A DNA stretch of 64,000 nt from an uncultured Methylococcaceae bacterium (GTDB taxonomy: Bacteria; Pseudomonadota; Gammaproteobacteria; Methylococcales; Methylomonadaceae): NCBI GenBank assembly GCA_903945375.1, contig CAJAVP010000011.1:1-64000 (forward strand), in the 5' to 3' direction. Under the pieces are notes generated by a model. It had not been told where the DNA came from. It saw only the letters and a list, made by a program, of their open reading frames with translations, and did not search any database. Positions 9,323 to 19,185 of the stretch are shown here, one piece after another. The translations under genes and the position numbers were made by a program. Positions within the stretch are counted from its first letter, which is position 1; each line of letters begins with the position of its first letter.

Positions 9323-9709
9323 ATGAAAAAAATAAAATTAGTGGCACTGTTATTCGGTTTGTCGTTGTGGGCAAGTAGCGTGTATGCCGATATTACCCTG
9401 CAATCAGCCGATGAAGTGCAAGGTACATGGAGTTTGAAATACAGCAAAAATTCTTTAACTGACAAACAACCCATCAATAGAGAAGATATTTGGGTATTTA
9501 AAGATGGCAAATTAACCATCTTACATATTCCTCGCGATGGTATTTACTACGATCAGCCGCCAGTGGTTTATGGCGTAGAGGACGGAAAACTCAAAGTGGC
9601 AATTATCGGCAGCAGCCGAGTTGATCTCTATACCGTCATTGAAAAAGATGCGAAAAATATGACCTTAAAAGGCAAATACGGCAATTATTACTTTTTCAAC
9701 CAAAAATAA
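9323..9709 (+). CDS. Small exported protein of unknown function
   Basis: I do not recognise a family. The 128-residue protein starts with a clear signal peptide (MKKIKLVALLFGLSLWASSV, cleavage likely after VYA) and leaves a mature part of about 105 residues rich in beta-strand patterns (GTWSLKYSK, EDIWVFKDGKLTI, MTLKGKYGNYYFF), compatible with a small periplasmic lipocalin-like or META-type barrel. ATG 9323 is chosen over 9317 because AGGG is eight bases before it rather than two. It is monocistronic and ends in a strong hairpin. Confidence 0.75.
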   Translation: MKKIKLVALLFGLSLWASSVYADITLQSADEVQGTWSLKYSKNSLTDKQPINREDIWVFKDGKLTILHIPRDGIYYDQPPVVYGVEDGKLKVAIIGSSRVDLYTVIEKDAKNMTLKGKYGNYYFFNQK

Positions 9710-9718
9710 CCCATTCGC

Positions 9719-9757
9719 AAAACGGAATCAAAAAACCTGTTTTTTTGACTCCGTTTT
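9719..9757. terminator. Bidirectional terminator between convergent genes
   Basis: AAAACGGA and TCCGTTTT enclose a second A/T-rich stem (TCAAAAAA with TTTTTTGA) around a CCTG loop. T-runs occur on both strands. It lies 9 bases after the exported-protein gene and overlaps the hemW stop codon, so one hairpin likely serves both genes. Confidence 0.85.
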
Positions 9758-10904
9758 AGGCCGGCAAAAACATTTCCAAAATACTGTCTAAAAAATACCA
9801 ACCCTTCTCTGTACAACGATACGTCTCACTGTCACAACACAATAAATCTTGATTTAAGGCATGGGTTAATCCAGGTTCTAGGCTGTCAACGCTCAAGCCA
9901 GTAGTACGCTGATAATGCTGGAGATTAAATCCGGATTTTAAACGTAAATGATTCATTAAAAACTCCAAAGGCAAATCCTTTAGCGCAATGGTGTGCGTAT
10001 TGCCATGACGGTGTGTGTCTTGCATATACTGCTCAGGATGCCGTGGTTTAAAGGTTCGGATAATTTGTTCAGGCAAATCCCGCGTTATTTTGCCATGAGC
10101 GCCTGCCCCAATACCTAAATAATCACCAAACTGCCAATAATTGACATTATGACGACAAGGTTTGCCCGCTAGGCTGTACGCTGAAATCTCATATTGCTGA
10201 TATGCGTGTTCGGCGAGCAGTTTTTGTGCGGCTTTTTGCACCGCAAAGATGTCGTCTTCTTTGGGTAAAACCGGCGGGAATTGATAGAACAAAGTATTGG
10301 GCTCTAATGTCAATTGGTAGAAGGAAATATGGTTGGGTTGGTAGCGCATGGCAATACCCACATCATCAAGACTGCTATCGGGCAATGCGCCGGGCAAGCC
10401 AAACATTAAATCCAGATTAATATTGGTAAAACCGATGCACTGAGCCATTTCTACAGCAGCATGCGCTTCGCCTCCAGAATGAACGCGGCCTAAATTTGCT
10501 AATAATTGATCATTAAAACTTTGAATGCCGATAGACAACCGATTAATTCCTAGTGCATAAAATTCAGCAAACTTGCCACTGTCAAACGTTCCAGGATTGG
10601 CTTCTAGGGTAATTTCTAAGTCTTTTGCTAGGGGGATTTGTGCTGCAATACCGTTTAACAAACGCTCAATCGCGCTCGGTGTAAATAAACTCGGAGTTCC
10701 ACCGCCCATAAAAATCGATTGGAGGGGGCGCTCAATCGAATAAAGCGCCAGGTCATTGGCTAAATCAGTCAGCAAGGCATCAACATAACGAAGATAATTC
10801 GGTTCAAGCGAGGGATTGACTGCATGTGAATTAAAATCACAATACGGACATTTTTTTATACACCAAGGCATGTGGATATATAAGCTTAAGGGGGGTAAAT
10901 TCAT
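9756..10904 (-). CDS. hemW: Radical SAM heme chaperone HemW
   Basis: The 382-residue protein begins LSLYIHMPWCIKKCPYCDFN, the CxxxCxxC iron-sulfur motif of HemW (formerly called an oxygen-independent coproporphyrinogen oxidase-like protein), with an added phenylalanine-asparagine typical of HemW. FMGGGTPSLF and ANPGTFD are the SAM-binding blocks, and GIGAGAHG and a C-terminal HemN-type domain follow. It binds heme and is thought to hand it to membrane apoproteins. True HemN has an additional N-terminal extension that is absent here. It is divergent from the UPF0182 gene with 208 bases between. Confidence 0.93.
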   Translation of the reverse strand: MNLPPLSLYIHMPWCIKKCPYCDFNSHAVNPSLEPNYLRYVDALLTDLANDLALYSIERPLQSIFMGGGTPSLFTPSAIERLLNGIAAQIPLAKDLEITLEANPGTFDSGKFAEFYALGINRLSIGIQSFNDQLLANLGRVHSGGEAHAAVEMAQCIGFTNINLDLMFGLPGALPDSSLDDVGIAMRYQPNHISFYQLTLEPNTLFYQFPPVLPKEDDIFAVQKAAQKLLAEHAYQQYEISAYSLAGKPCRHNVNYWQFGDYLGIGAGAHGKITRDLPEQIIRTFKPRHPEQYMQDTHRHGNTHTIALKDLPLEFLMNHLRLKSGFNLQHYQRTTGLSVDSLEPGLTHALNQDLLCCDSETYRCTEKGWYFLDSILEMFLPA

Positions 10905-11112
10905 ACGTTGCTTACCTTAAAAAAATGCCAGTCTAGCAATTTATGTCGTTGCCTGCTGAGTTTTAGTCGTCATTGCTTCAGTGAAATTGCCTAAATCATT
11001 ACGAATACGCCGTTGGATGTTAGAATAACGCATTGTTGATTGCGGAACTATCTCGCCATAAGGCTTGAGCGCAACACTCACTTGATTAACCACCACATTT
11101 AAAGAGGACCGT

Positions 11113-13713
11113 ATGCGGAATCTGAAGTTTTTACCCGCGTTGATTGGAGCGATACTTGTTATTGCCGTGATGTTGTACGTCGCTTTCTATTTTATATTCG
11201 TTGATCTGTTTATTGATTTATGGTGGTTTCAGTCGTTGAAGCTGGAAGCCTATTTCTGGCTTAAGCTGCTCTATAAATTTTTCCTATCTGGCGGTGTCAC
11301 GCTGCTATTTTTTACTATTTTCTTTTTCCATTTCTGGATTGCATCGCGCTACTTGGGCTTAAATCCACCGGAAGAAGTCTTAGCCAATAAAGCCAAGCAA
11401 CGCTTGTTTGAGCGATTTGCCGATACCTTCATGAATGGCTCGGTCAAAATTTACACACCCATTTCTTTGCTTTTGGCCATTTTTATTGCCATGCCTTTTT
11501 ACGATCAATGGGAAACCTCGCTGCTGTATTTTTTTGGTGAAAACTCCGGCGTACACGAGCCTATTTATGGTAATGATGTCAGCTTCTATATGCTGTTTTA
11601 TCCCATTTACCAACTTATTCAGCAAGAATTATTGACCTCGGCCATTTTGATCTTTGTCATGATTGGTGTTTTGTATTGGATTGAACATATTTTTGTTCCT
11701 TACCAACGCAAAGAATTTCCTCTAGGTGCCAAAATTCATCTGGGTGTTTTAATCGCCTTTGTCCTGGCATTTGTGGTTTGGGGCTTCATGTTAGAGCGAT
11801 TCTCGCTGCTGTACACGGATGCCCACGAACCTGTTTTTTATGGCCCGGGTTTTGTGGAATTGCGTTACCAATTACCCTTAATTTGGTTAAGCATCGGTGC
11901 ATTTTTGAGTACGGCACTCAGTGCCGCGCTGTTTATTTTTTCAGAAAAACACCGTATCAAAACCCCATTTCTATTGTCCTTAGCGGTTTTTATCGGTGTG
12001 ACGGCATTGTCTCATGTGGAATTTATTCCGAACGTTTTGCAAAAATACATCGTCAATCCTAATCCTGTCAGAACAGAAAAACCGTTTATTCAACACAATA
12101 TTGACGCAACCCAAGAGGCTTATGATTTAAAGGCTATCAACACGGTTGATATGACGATTAATCTGAATGCGGCTAAAGACATTGAAACGTGGGGAACACA
12201 AAAACGCTTCGAGAATATTCCGGTTTGGGATAGAGAATATATCATCGACAGTTACAAGCAATTGCAAGAAATTAGGCCTTATTACAAATTCCGTTCTGTT
12301 GATGAGGATCGCTATTTTGTTCGCGATCATACCCGCCAAGTCAATATTGCTGCCCGAGAAATCAATGTCTCAAAATTGCCTCGTGAAGCTCAAAACTGGG
12401 AAAACATTCACTTGCGTTATACACACGGCTATGGCGCGGTCATCACGCCTGCTGCACAAGATGCCGATAGACCACAAGAATGGTATTTGCGCGATTTAAA
12501 CATGCAGTCAGAAGTAGGTTTTAGCGTTAAACATCCTGATATTTATTATGGGCAAGAACACTATGACTATGCGGTCGTCCCCAATAAGTTGGATGTCGTT
12601 GGCATTGCACGCTCTGATCCGAGCTTGGCAGAGAGTTACCATGGCTCTGGTGGGGTTGCTATTTCTTCGTATTTCAGAAAAGCCTTGTTTGCGTTTCATC
12701 TCAAAGATGAAAAGTTATTCTTTTCGACAAACATCTCGACTGAGAGTCGTATCAAAATCACGCGCAATATTAGCGATCGAATTAAAAAATTGACACCGTT
12801 CCTGCATTTGGATAAAGACCCTTATCTGGTAATGACTAAAGATCGTTTTTACTGGGTGCAGGATGCTTATACGCTGTCTGATAAGTATCCGGTCTCTAAG
12901 CCTTCTGATGACGACTTCCAGGGAGAGACTGTTCATTTTAATTACATCCGTAATTCGGTCAAAGTAACCGTGGATGCATTTGATGGGGATGTTGATTACT
13001 ATATCGTCGATTCTGCTGATCCCATTGTGAATGCGTATAACAATGCCTATCCGGGTTTATTTAAAAATCTGGATGATTTGCCATTTGAATTGCGCCAGCA
13101 TTTACGTTACCCGCGTGATCTCTTTTATAAGCAATTAAAAATTTATGCCAAATACCATCAGCAACGCCCAGAATTGTTCTATGAGCAAGCAGAAACTTGG
13201 GAATTTGCCAATGTCCGTGAAGAGACGGTCTTACCTTATTATCAAACGATGGACTTTGGAAACTGTAATGACAGCGAAGAATTTGTCCTCATTGAGCCGA
13301 TGACTCCCATCAATCGTAACAACTTAAGCATGATTGGTGTGGCTGGAACGCTGGATAAAAAGAACTGTGGCGTAGCATATAAACCTAGCATTACGATTTT
13401 TAAATTTGGCAAAGAAGTACAGGTTAATGGGCCGGCTCAAATTGAAGCCTTAACGCAGCAAGTCCCTGAGATTGCGGAACAATTTACCTTATGGGGGCAA
13501 TACGGCTCGCTTGTTGAAATGGGGCGGATGATTATTTTGCCTATGGGTAATACGGTACTTTATGTTCAGCCGATTTATATTGCAGCGGATAAAAATAAAA
13601 TGCCCGAGTTAACCCGAGTCATCGTCTCCATCGGCAATGAAACCATTATGGATAAAACAATTCCGGCTGCATTTGAGCGTTTAAAGCAGATATTTATAGA
13701 AAAACGTCGATAA
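11113..13713 (+). CDS. UPF0182 family membrane protein
   Basis: An 866-residue protein with about seven hydrophobic segments in the first 310 residues, starting MRNLKFLPALIGAILVIAV, and a long soluble C-terminal part with EYIIDSYKQLQEIRPYY, HGYGAVITPAAQ and DIYYGQ blocks typical of UPF0182 (COG1615). The soluble part probably faces the outside of the inner membrane. The function is unknown; length fits the family. AGAGGA is five bases before the ATG. It has no cotranscribed partner. Confidence 0.9.
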   Translation: MRNLKFLPALIGAILVIAVMLYVAFYFIFVDLFIDLWWFQSLKLEAYFWLKLLYKFFLSGGVTLLFFTIFFFHFWIASRYLGLNPPEEVLANKAKQRLFERFADTFMNGSVKIYTPISLLLAIFIAMPFYDQWETSLLYFFGENSGVHEPIYGNDVSFYMLFYPIYQLIQQELLTSAILIFVMIGVLYWIEHIFVPYQRKEFPLGAKIHLGVLIAFVLAFVVWGFMLERFSLLYTDAHEPVFYGPGFVELRYQLPLIWLSIGAFLSTALSAALFIFSEKHRIKTPFLLSLAVFIGVTALSHVEFIPNVLQKYIVNPNPVRTEKPFIQHNIDATQEAYDLKAINTVDMTINLNAAKDIETWGTQKRFENIPVWDREYIIDSYKQLQEIRPYYKFRSVDEDRYFVRDHTRQVNIAAREINVSKLPREAQNWENIHLRYTHGYGAVITPAAQDADRPQEWYLRDLNMQSEVGFSVKHPDIYYGQEHYDYAVVPNKLDVVGIARSDPSLAESYHGSGGVAISSYFRKALFAFHLKDEKLFFSTNISTESRIKITRNISDRIKKLTPFLHLDKDPYLVMTKDRFYWVQDAYTLSDKYPVSKPSDDDFQGETVHFNYIRNSVKVTVDAFDGDVDYYIVDSADPIVNAYNNAYPGLFKNLDDLPFELRQHLRYPRDLFYKQLKIYAKYHQQRPELFYEQAETWEFANVREETVLPYYQTMDFGNCNDSEEFVLIEPMTPINRNNLSMIGVAGTLDKKNCGVAYKPSITIFKFGKEVQVNGPAQIEALTQQVPEIAEQFTLWGQYGSLVEMGRMIILPMGNTVLYVQPIYIAADKNKMPELTRVIVSIGNETIMDKTIPAAFERLKQIFIEKRR

Positions 13714-14168
13714 GCGGATGAGTTTTCCTAGGGTATCGAAGAGGAGAGGACACCGCAGCAAAGACGATGTGCTGCGGTACGAAGCACATCGTGGATTTGT
13801 TATCGTAGATTCATCCTATGGCACTGAATCACAAGGTCAATTTTTAGCAGGTATACCGCTCAACCCGCTCTTTGATCGTCTGCATTATTGCCCTCACATC
13901 CAGCAATTCTCATTATGACATTTAACGTAAATGAGGAGAGCAGGCTCTGCCTCACTGCCTTAAGTTAAGGACAATCGTCTATAAAGCAGATAGTTATGTT
14001 TTGAATCCACGCCATCAATTATGCGTCGTTTACCAAATTCAAAAAATATGACTAAAGACATATATCGGGCCGTATTCCGCACATTATTCCTAAAATAATG
14101 ACTTAAAATCATAACTTTTATTATTAAGTTATAGTTTTTTGACGCGGAATGGCGTTAATTGAAAGCGC
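13714..14168. other. Intergenic region between UPF0182 gene and fhcB
   Basis: No gene is supported; a 66-codon open frame at 13718-13918 has neither family resemblance nor a ribosome-binding site. At 14111-14132 ATAACTT and AAGTTAT form a weak A/T-rich hairpin followed on the plus strand by AGTTTTTT, which could be a terminator between the convergent genes. Confidence 0.5.
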
Positions 14169-15422
14169 TTATAACGCTCGCTCTATGGCATTTAGCACCT
14201 CAGCGGTGCTGGGCAAGCCGGAGTCACGTAATTTTTTCAGGCGAATGGCAACGACATTATCCATACGATACGCATGTCCGGCGTGGTCGATGCCAGGTGT
14301 ACCAACAGGAATAAATACATCGGGTTCATGCGTAAAACACATGCCGGAACGTCCTACAACGATAGTAGGGACATCGGTTTTGGGCGGTGTTGCCTCGGCG
14401 TTAAACGCATGAACCCAAACCAAAGCGTCTGCTTCTCCGTTGGCTAACAATTCTTTTGCGTCATTGAGAAAAGGGTCATATTCAGGATAGCCACGGCTAA
14501 AACCTGTCCGAGTGGGATAGCCTGTTGTCCAGCCGCACACTTGGTTGGCGGTTTGATCGCCTTCTTTGCCCGCTAAAGGTAAACCTGAGCAACGGGTATT
14601 TTGATTTAAATCTTTAATCATTTCCGACAGCATTTGTACGCTCAATTCGGCTTGACGATACGCCAATGCGCCGGCCGCCCAGGTGACAACGCTATAACGT
14701 GCGGCTTTGAGTTGCTCGGCAATCGCTTGTAAATCGGTGATAGCCAGCCCTGCGACGCTTTCAGCGCGAACGGGCTGTTTTTTAATCAAGGCTCTTAATA
14801 CCGCCAGAACGTCGGGTAAGTCATTGATGGCGCATTCAAAAACCTGGGCGGTTTTGCCATTGGGTGATGTCGAGGCATTGCCAGACGGGGCTTTTCCTAA
14901 ATAAATCACTTGGCGTTGCTGGCTATCATCCAAAAACATCGCGTCTGTCCAAAGATAACGCTCGAAGAATCGCGGTGCAAAGGCTTCTAAATCGGTTCCT
15001 ACGACTAATAAAACATCACAACGATTTTTCACTTCTGCCAAGGTGGTGTTCATCCAGCCGGAATCTTGCAAGGCCAGGAAGTTATTACGCGCACCGACAA
15101 AATTCATGTTATCCACGACAGCACCGCAACGATCGGCTAACGCTAATAAACCACGCATTCCGTTGACATCTGTGGCACATCCGCCGATAACCGGAAGTTT
15201 GGTGTCGTGTAATAACGCGGCGGCTTTGGCAACCGCTGTTTCTAAATCAACGGGCTTGCCATCTACGCGCGGGCTGATGTCGGTTATCGGCTGTTCAAAC
15301 AGTGGGGTATTGACGGCACAGCCGTTGTGGGTGACTTTTACTAATAAATCGTCAACGTGAATGGTTAAATCATCGGTGCCGATACCGCAAAAGGGACTGG
15401 GTACTTCAAAATATTCAGTCAT
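14169..15422 (-). CDS. fhcB: Formyltransferase/hydrolase complex subunit B (formylmethanofuran dehydrogenase B-like)
   Basis: The 417-residue protein matches FhcB of methylotrophic bacteria, the homologue of the molybdopterin subunit FwdB/FmdB of methanogens. It starts EVPSPFCGIGTDDLTI and has IGGCATDVNGMRGLLALADR, VLLVVGTDLEAF and a late MCFTHEPDVFIPVGTPGID. In methylotrophs the Fhc complex releases formate from formyl-tetrahydromethanopterin via methylofuran; FhcB is thought to have lost the redox role. Consistent with this, the usual CxxCxxxC at the N-terminus is reduced to one cysteine. The other fhc genes are not in the window; gnd lies 86 bases upstream on the same strand. Confidence 0.92.
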   Translation of the reverse strand: MTEYFEVPSPFCGIGTDDLTIHVDDLLVKVTHNGCAVNTPLFEQPITDISPRVDGKPVDLETAVAKAAALLHDTKLPVIGGCATDVNGMRGLLALADRCGAVVDNMNFVGARNNFLALQDSGWMNTTLAEVKNRCDVLLVVGTDLEAFAPRFFERYLWTDAMFLDDSQQRQVIYLGKAPSGNASTSPNGKTAQVFECAINDLPDVLAVLRALIKKQPVRAESVAGLAITDLQAIAEQLKAARYSVVTWAAGALAYRQAELSVQMLSEMIKDLNQNTRCSGLPLAGKEGDQTANQVCGWTTGYPTRTGFSRGYPEYDPFLNDAKELLANGEADALVWVHAFNAEATPPKTDVPTIVVGRSGMCFTHEPDVFIPVGTPGIDHAGHAYRMDNVVAIRLKKLRDSGLPSTAEVLNAIERAL

Positions 15423-15460
15423 AAAACTGTCCTTATGTGTTTGGGGTTCAGGTAGTCAGG

Positions 15461-15493
15461 GTAGGTGGGCAACGCTTTTTTTGCCCACCTTAC
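15461..15493. repeat. Palindromic intergenic repeat
   Basis: AGGTGGGCAA and TTGCCCACCT form a perfect 10-bp stem with a CGCTTTTT loop between fhcB and gnd. No T-run follows on the transcribed (minus) strand, so it looks like a dispersed REP-type palindrome rather than a classical terminator. A related, longer palindrome lies near 51.4 kb. Confidence 0.6.
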
Positions 15494-15508
15494 TTCATCA
15501 GTGGGTTA

Positions 15509-16957
15509 TTACACGGTATAGGTTGTTGATGCGGTTTTACCGCCATGCCCCGTCCAATCGGTATGGAAAAACTCACCACGGGCTTGGTCAATGCGCTCAT
15601 AGGTATGGGCACCAAAATAATCGCGTTGTGCTTGCAGTAAATTGGCCGGTAAACGCTCGCTGCGATACGCATCGTAATAAGCTAATGCCGAAGAGAAAGC
15701 GGGTGTTGGCAAGCCTAATTCCACACCCAACATAACCGCTTTACGCCAACCGGCATCGGCTTGGCTAATGGCATCAACGAAGAAATCCGCTAAGAGCAAG
15801 TTTTCTAAATCGGGATTGCTATCAAAGGCTTGTTTGATGTCGTTTAAAAATTGGCTACGGATAATACAGCCACCGCGCCACATTAACGCGATTTCACCAT
15901 AATTTAAGGCTAAGTTATATTCTTTTGAGGCTTCGCGCATTAGCCTAAAACCTTGGGCATAGGAAATAATTTTAGCGGCATATAAGGCATCACGAATAGC
16001 GCTAATCATGACTTGTTTATCGCCACTGAACGGCATATTGGGACGTGCAGGCAGAATGTTTGCGGCTTTGACACGCTCGTCTTTTTGCGCGGATAAGCAG
16101 CGAGCAAAGACCGATTCGCCAATCAGGGTTAAAGGAATACCTAAATCCAGTGCGTTAATACCCGTCCATTTACCCGTGCCTTTTTGTCCTGCGGTATCGA
16201 GAATTTTATCGACTAAGGGCTCACCATCCGTGTCTTTATAAGCCAAAATGGCGGCGGTGATTTCGATTAAATATGAGCTTAATACGCCTTGATTCCATTC
16301 GGCAAATATCTCGTGCATGGCGTTGGCATCTAAGCCTAATCCCTCAGAGAGCAGCTGGTAGGCTTCGCAGATTAATTGCATATCGCCGTATTCAATACCG
16401 TTGTGTACCATTTTGACATAATGTCCTGCGCCATTATCACCGACCCATTCGCAGCAGGGCTGGCCATCGACTTGTGCGCTAATCGCTTGAAAAATCGCCT
16501 TAACCGTTGACCAAGCGGCATGATTACCGCCTGGCATAATAGAAGGGCCGTGGCGAGCGCCTTCTTCCCCGCCGGATACGCCAGTACCAATGTAATAGAT
16601 ATTGTGTTCCTGCAAATCTTTAGTGCGGCGATTAGTGTCAGTAAATAGCGAATTTCCACCATCCACAATAATATCGCCCGCTGATAATAAGGGTACTAAT
16701 TTGTCGATATACTGATCGACGACTTCACCGGCCTTGACCATTAGCATAACGACGCGCGGCGATACCAGACTATCTACCAATTCTTCGAGAGAATGCGTAC
16801 CGATGACTTGCGTATTTTGTGCAGGGCCTGCCAAAAACTCATCGACCGTACTGGTCGTGCGATTGAAAACCGCGACGCGAAAACCGTGATCGTCCATGTT
16901 TAGAACCAGATTTTGTCCCATAACGGCGAGACCAATTAAACCAATATTTGCTTTCAT
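15509..16957 (-). CDS. gnd: 6-phosphogluconate dehydrogenase, decarboxylating
   Basis: The 482-residue enzyme oxidises 6-phosphogluconate to ribulose 5-phosphate with NAD(P)+. It has the nucleotide-binding start IGLIGLAVMGQNLVLNM, VDGGNSLFTDTNRR, the substrate signature GVSGGEEGARHGPSIMPGG (about residues 128-146), the catalytic lysine region GHYVKMVHNGIEYGDMQ and a C-terminal FHTDWTGHGG tail. ATG 16957 is preferred to 17014 because GAAGG lies seven to eight bases upstream and the protein then begins where the family does. In type I methanotrophs this enzyme can serve formaldehyde oxidation through the ribulose monophosphate cycle. It may share a transcript with fhcB. Confidence 0.96.
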   Translation of the reverse strand: MKANIGLIGLAVMGQNLVLNMDDHGFRVAVFNRTTSTVDEFLAGPAQNTQVIGTHSLEELVDSLVSPRVVMLMVKAGEVVDQYIDKLVPLLSAGDIIVDGGNSLFTDTNRRTKDLQEHNIYYIGTGVSGGEEGARHGPSIMPGGNHAAWSTVKAIFQAISAQVDGQPCCEWVGDNGAGHYVKMVHNGIEYGDMQLICEAYQLLSEGLGLDANAMHEIFAEWNQGVLSSYLIEITAAILAYKDTDGEPLVDKILDTAGQKGTGKWTGINALDLGIPLTLIGESVFARCLSAQKDERVKAANILPARPNMPFSGDKQVMISAIRDALYAAKIISYAQGFRLMREASKEYNLALNYGEIALMWRGGCIIRSQFLNDIKQAFDSNPDLENLLLADFFVDAISQADAGWRKAVMLGVELGLPTPAFSSALAYYDAYRSERLPANLLQAQRDYFGAHTYERIDQARGEFFHTDWTGHGGKTASTTYTV

Positions 16958-17769
16958 GTTTGCCTTCTTTATTTTTGTCGTTGGTATGAATTTCAAACCC
17001 GATTTTAACAGCAATTACCAATTTAATACGATAAAGCCAATGCGGAGTGTTGAATATTTTTCTGTCACGTGAGTATGCATTCCCGTTTTTAACTTGCTGT
17101 CACAATCGCTCGATCCTATTTAGTTCAGTGGGCGCGAATAGCAGGGCAAAAAGTACCGCGTGTGAGCAATGACCTACTACATCTGGTGATGGCAATTCAG
17201 AAACCGCCTCATCGGTGACCTAAGGCCATTAATGCTAGATTACTGAAGTGACTATGCACTATAATTCTCAACAACTCGATTGATAAATCAATTTCTTTAA
17301 GAAAATCGGGTAGTTATTTGCCATATATTTAAGAGGGGTAAAGCCATTATTTACCCTGTAAACGTGTTACTGGACAATGCTGTCACGGTGTTAAGTTAAG
17401 AAAAAACGCCACTGAAGCAATATAGTTATGTTGATAAAATCCCCCCTAGCTCCCTTTTTCAAAGGGAGGGAAATTAACAGCATCGAAGCTATCCTTGTAA
17501 GGCGACGAACCTTCTTCTTTGAAAAATACGCAAAGGGGAGAAAAGGATTGAGGGGATTTTAAAAATTCACAATATTTTGTGGTAATCGTTTAGGGTTCGA
17601 CAAGCTCTCCGCGAATGGTCTTAAACTGTCCGGCTGTAGCTGGGCTTGTTGAGTGTATTTTGTTTTATCAACGCCTGATTCTAGCGTTGAACAATGTGAC
17701 TTAATGTGCCGTACTCAGAAGTTCGTAGAGAAACGGTATAAATAGACTAATTATTACAATCTAAAAAAT
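16958..17769. other. Intergenic region with decayed sequence and repeats
   Basis: About 810 bases without a supportable gene. It contains an inverted-repeat element (17437-17560, listed separately) and at about 17592-17620 a copy of a TTCGACAAGCTC-type dispersed repeat. A related sequence in inverted orientation occurs at about 20605-20630. A short stop-free stretch near 17105-17220 has no start signal. Confidence 0.5.
17437..17560. repeat. Short inverted-repeat element (MITE-like)
   Basis: AAAATCCCCC at the left and AGGGGATTTT at the right are near-perfect inverted ends about 104 bases apart, enclosing a second palindrome CTCCCTTTTTCAAAGGGAG. It has no coding capacity and resembles non-autonomous repeats that are common in gammaproteobacterial genomes. 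Confidence 0.55.
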
Positions 17770-19185
17770 ATGACTGATAAAATCAAAGCGGGAGTTCGCT
17801 TCCATACCAATAAAATAATATCTCTTTACCGTTTGTTTGATACGTTCATCATCGCCCTAACATTAGGGATGATTTTACATATCAATCTACAGGAATGGAA
17901 TTCTAATCAAACCTCATGGCTATTACTGATTATTATTTGTTATCATTTCTTTGCCGAATTAACGGATATTCATCGATTTAAAAGAGGAACTTCACTCTTT
18001 CAAGAAATAGGGGGAATAACGTCTGCTTGGATTTCAGGCATTATTGTTTTGCTCGTCGTAGATTACTTTTATCCATTGATTATTATCGACTATAAAAAAA
18101 CATTTTGGTATTGGGTGAGTATTGTCCCTATTGAGCTGTTATCTTGGCATACGATTGTCAGAGTGATGGTTAATCATGCGCGTGCGACTGGACACAATAA
18201 TCGAAACGTGGCATTAGTGGGTGCAACGCAATTAGCTAGGGAAATTGAAAGTATTATATTGAAAGAACCTTCATTAGGCATGAAAGTATATGGATATTAC
18301 GATAGTCGACAACCCAAACAACACGATTCGCGGATCAATATACAAGATGTAAATTTTTGTGGTGATTACGAACAACTCCTTAAAGATGCTAATGATGACA
18401 AAATAGACACCGTCTACATTACATTACCTATGCAAGCTGAGAAACGGATTACACATATTGTCGATATGCTGGCTGACACAACATTAACCGTCTATTTTGT
18501 TCCAGATCTTTTTTTATTCAATTTATTGAGGGCACAATGGAGCAACTTACACGGCATTCCAATTATTAGTATTTACGATACGCCTTTTTATGGTATCGAT
18601 GGTGTTTTTAAAAGGCTATTTGATCTTATTGTCGGAAGTTTAATTTTGTTACTCATTGCTTTACCCATGATTTTAATTGCTATTTTAGTCAAGCTGGATT
18701 CTCGAGGCCCCGCTTTATTTATGCAAAAGCGTTATGGTTGTAATGGTGAAAATATAGTAGTTTGGAAATTTCGTTCTATGACCGTCTGTCAAGACGGCGC
18801 CGATGTACCACAAGCACAAAAAAACGATCCGCGTGTCACTCGGCTTGGGCAAGTATTGCGTCGCACCTCTTTGGATGAGTTGCCGCAGTTTATTAATGTC
18901 ATTCAAGGGCGAATGTCCATCGTAGGGCCGCGTCCACATGCCGTCTCACATAATGAGTTTTATCGCAGACAAATCAAAGGGTATATGCTGAGGCATAAAG
19001 TCAAGCCTGGAATTACCGGATGGGCTCAAATCAATGGTTACCGAGGTGAAACAGAAACACTGGATAAAATGGAAGGCAGAATTGAATATGATCTGGAATA
19101 TATCCGCAACTGGTCAGTATTATTAGATATTAAAATTATATTTCTAACTATATTTAAGGGCTTTCGCAGCGCAAAAGCCTATTAA
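17770..19185 (+). CDS. Undecaprenyl-phosphate glucose phosphotransferase, WcaJ type
   Basis: The 471-residue protein has four N-terminal membrane segments, a central CoA-binding-like Rossmann part (NVALVGATQLAREIESIIL) and a fifth hydrophobic segment (about residue 285-310). A C-terminal bacterial sugar transferase domain follows with WKFRSMTVCQDG, RTSLDELPQFINVIQGRMS, VGPRPHAV and KPGITGWAQINGYRGET. It transfers a hexose 1-phosphate, usually glucose, to undecaprenyl phosphate and so primes exopolysaccharide synthesis. The remaining export genes lie on the opposite strand further along, so the priming enzyme is transcribed separately. The sugar is inferred from the family. Confidence 0.92.
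   Translation: MTDKIKAGVRFHTNKIISLYRLFDTFIIALTLGMILHINLQEWNSNQTSWLLLIIICYHFFAELTDIHRFKRGTSLFQEIGGITSAWISGIIVLLVVDYFYPLIIIDYKKTFWYWVSIVPIELLSWHTIVRVMVNHARATGHNNRNVALVGATQLAREIESIILKEPSLGMKVYGYYDSRQPKQHDSRINIQDVNFCGDYEQLLKDANDDKIDTVYITLPMQAEKRITHIVDMLADTTLTVYFVPDLFLFNLLRAQWSNLHGIPIISIYDTPFYGIDGVFKRLFDLIVGSLILLLIALPMILIAILVKLDSRGPALFMQKRYGCNGENIVVWKFRSMTVCQDGADVPQAQKNDPRVTRLGQVLRRTSLDELPQFINVIQGRMSIVGPRPHAVSHNEFYRRQIKGYMLRHKVKPGITGWAQINGYRGETETLDKMEGRIEYDLEYIRNWSVLLDIKIIFLTIFKGFRSAKAY

Noticed and set aside
10937-11100. Short open frame on the minus strand between hemW and the UPF0182 gene
   Set aside because: About 50 codons starting only at GTG, no ribosome-binding site and no family resemblance; the gap is probably promoter sequence for two divergent genes.
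13718-13918. 66-codon open frame after the UPF0182 gene
   Set aside because: Composition and translation look random; it lacks a ribosome-binding site.
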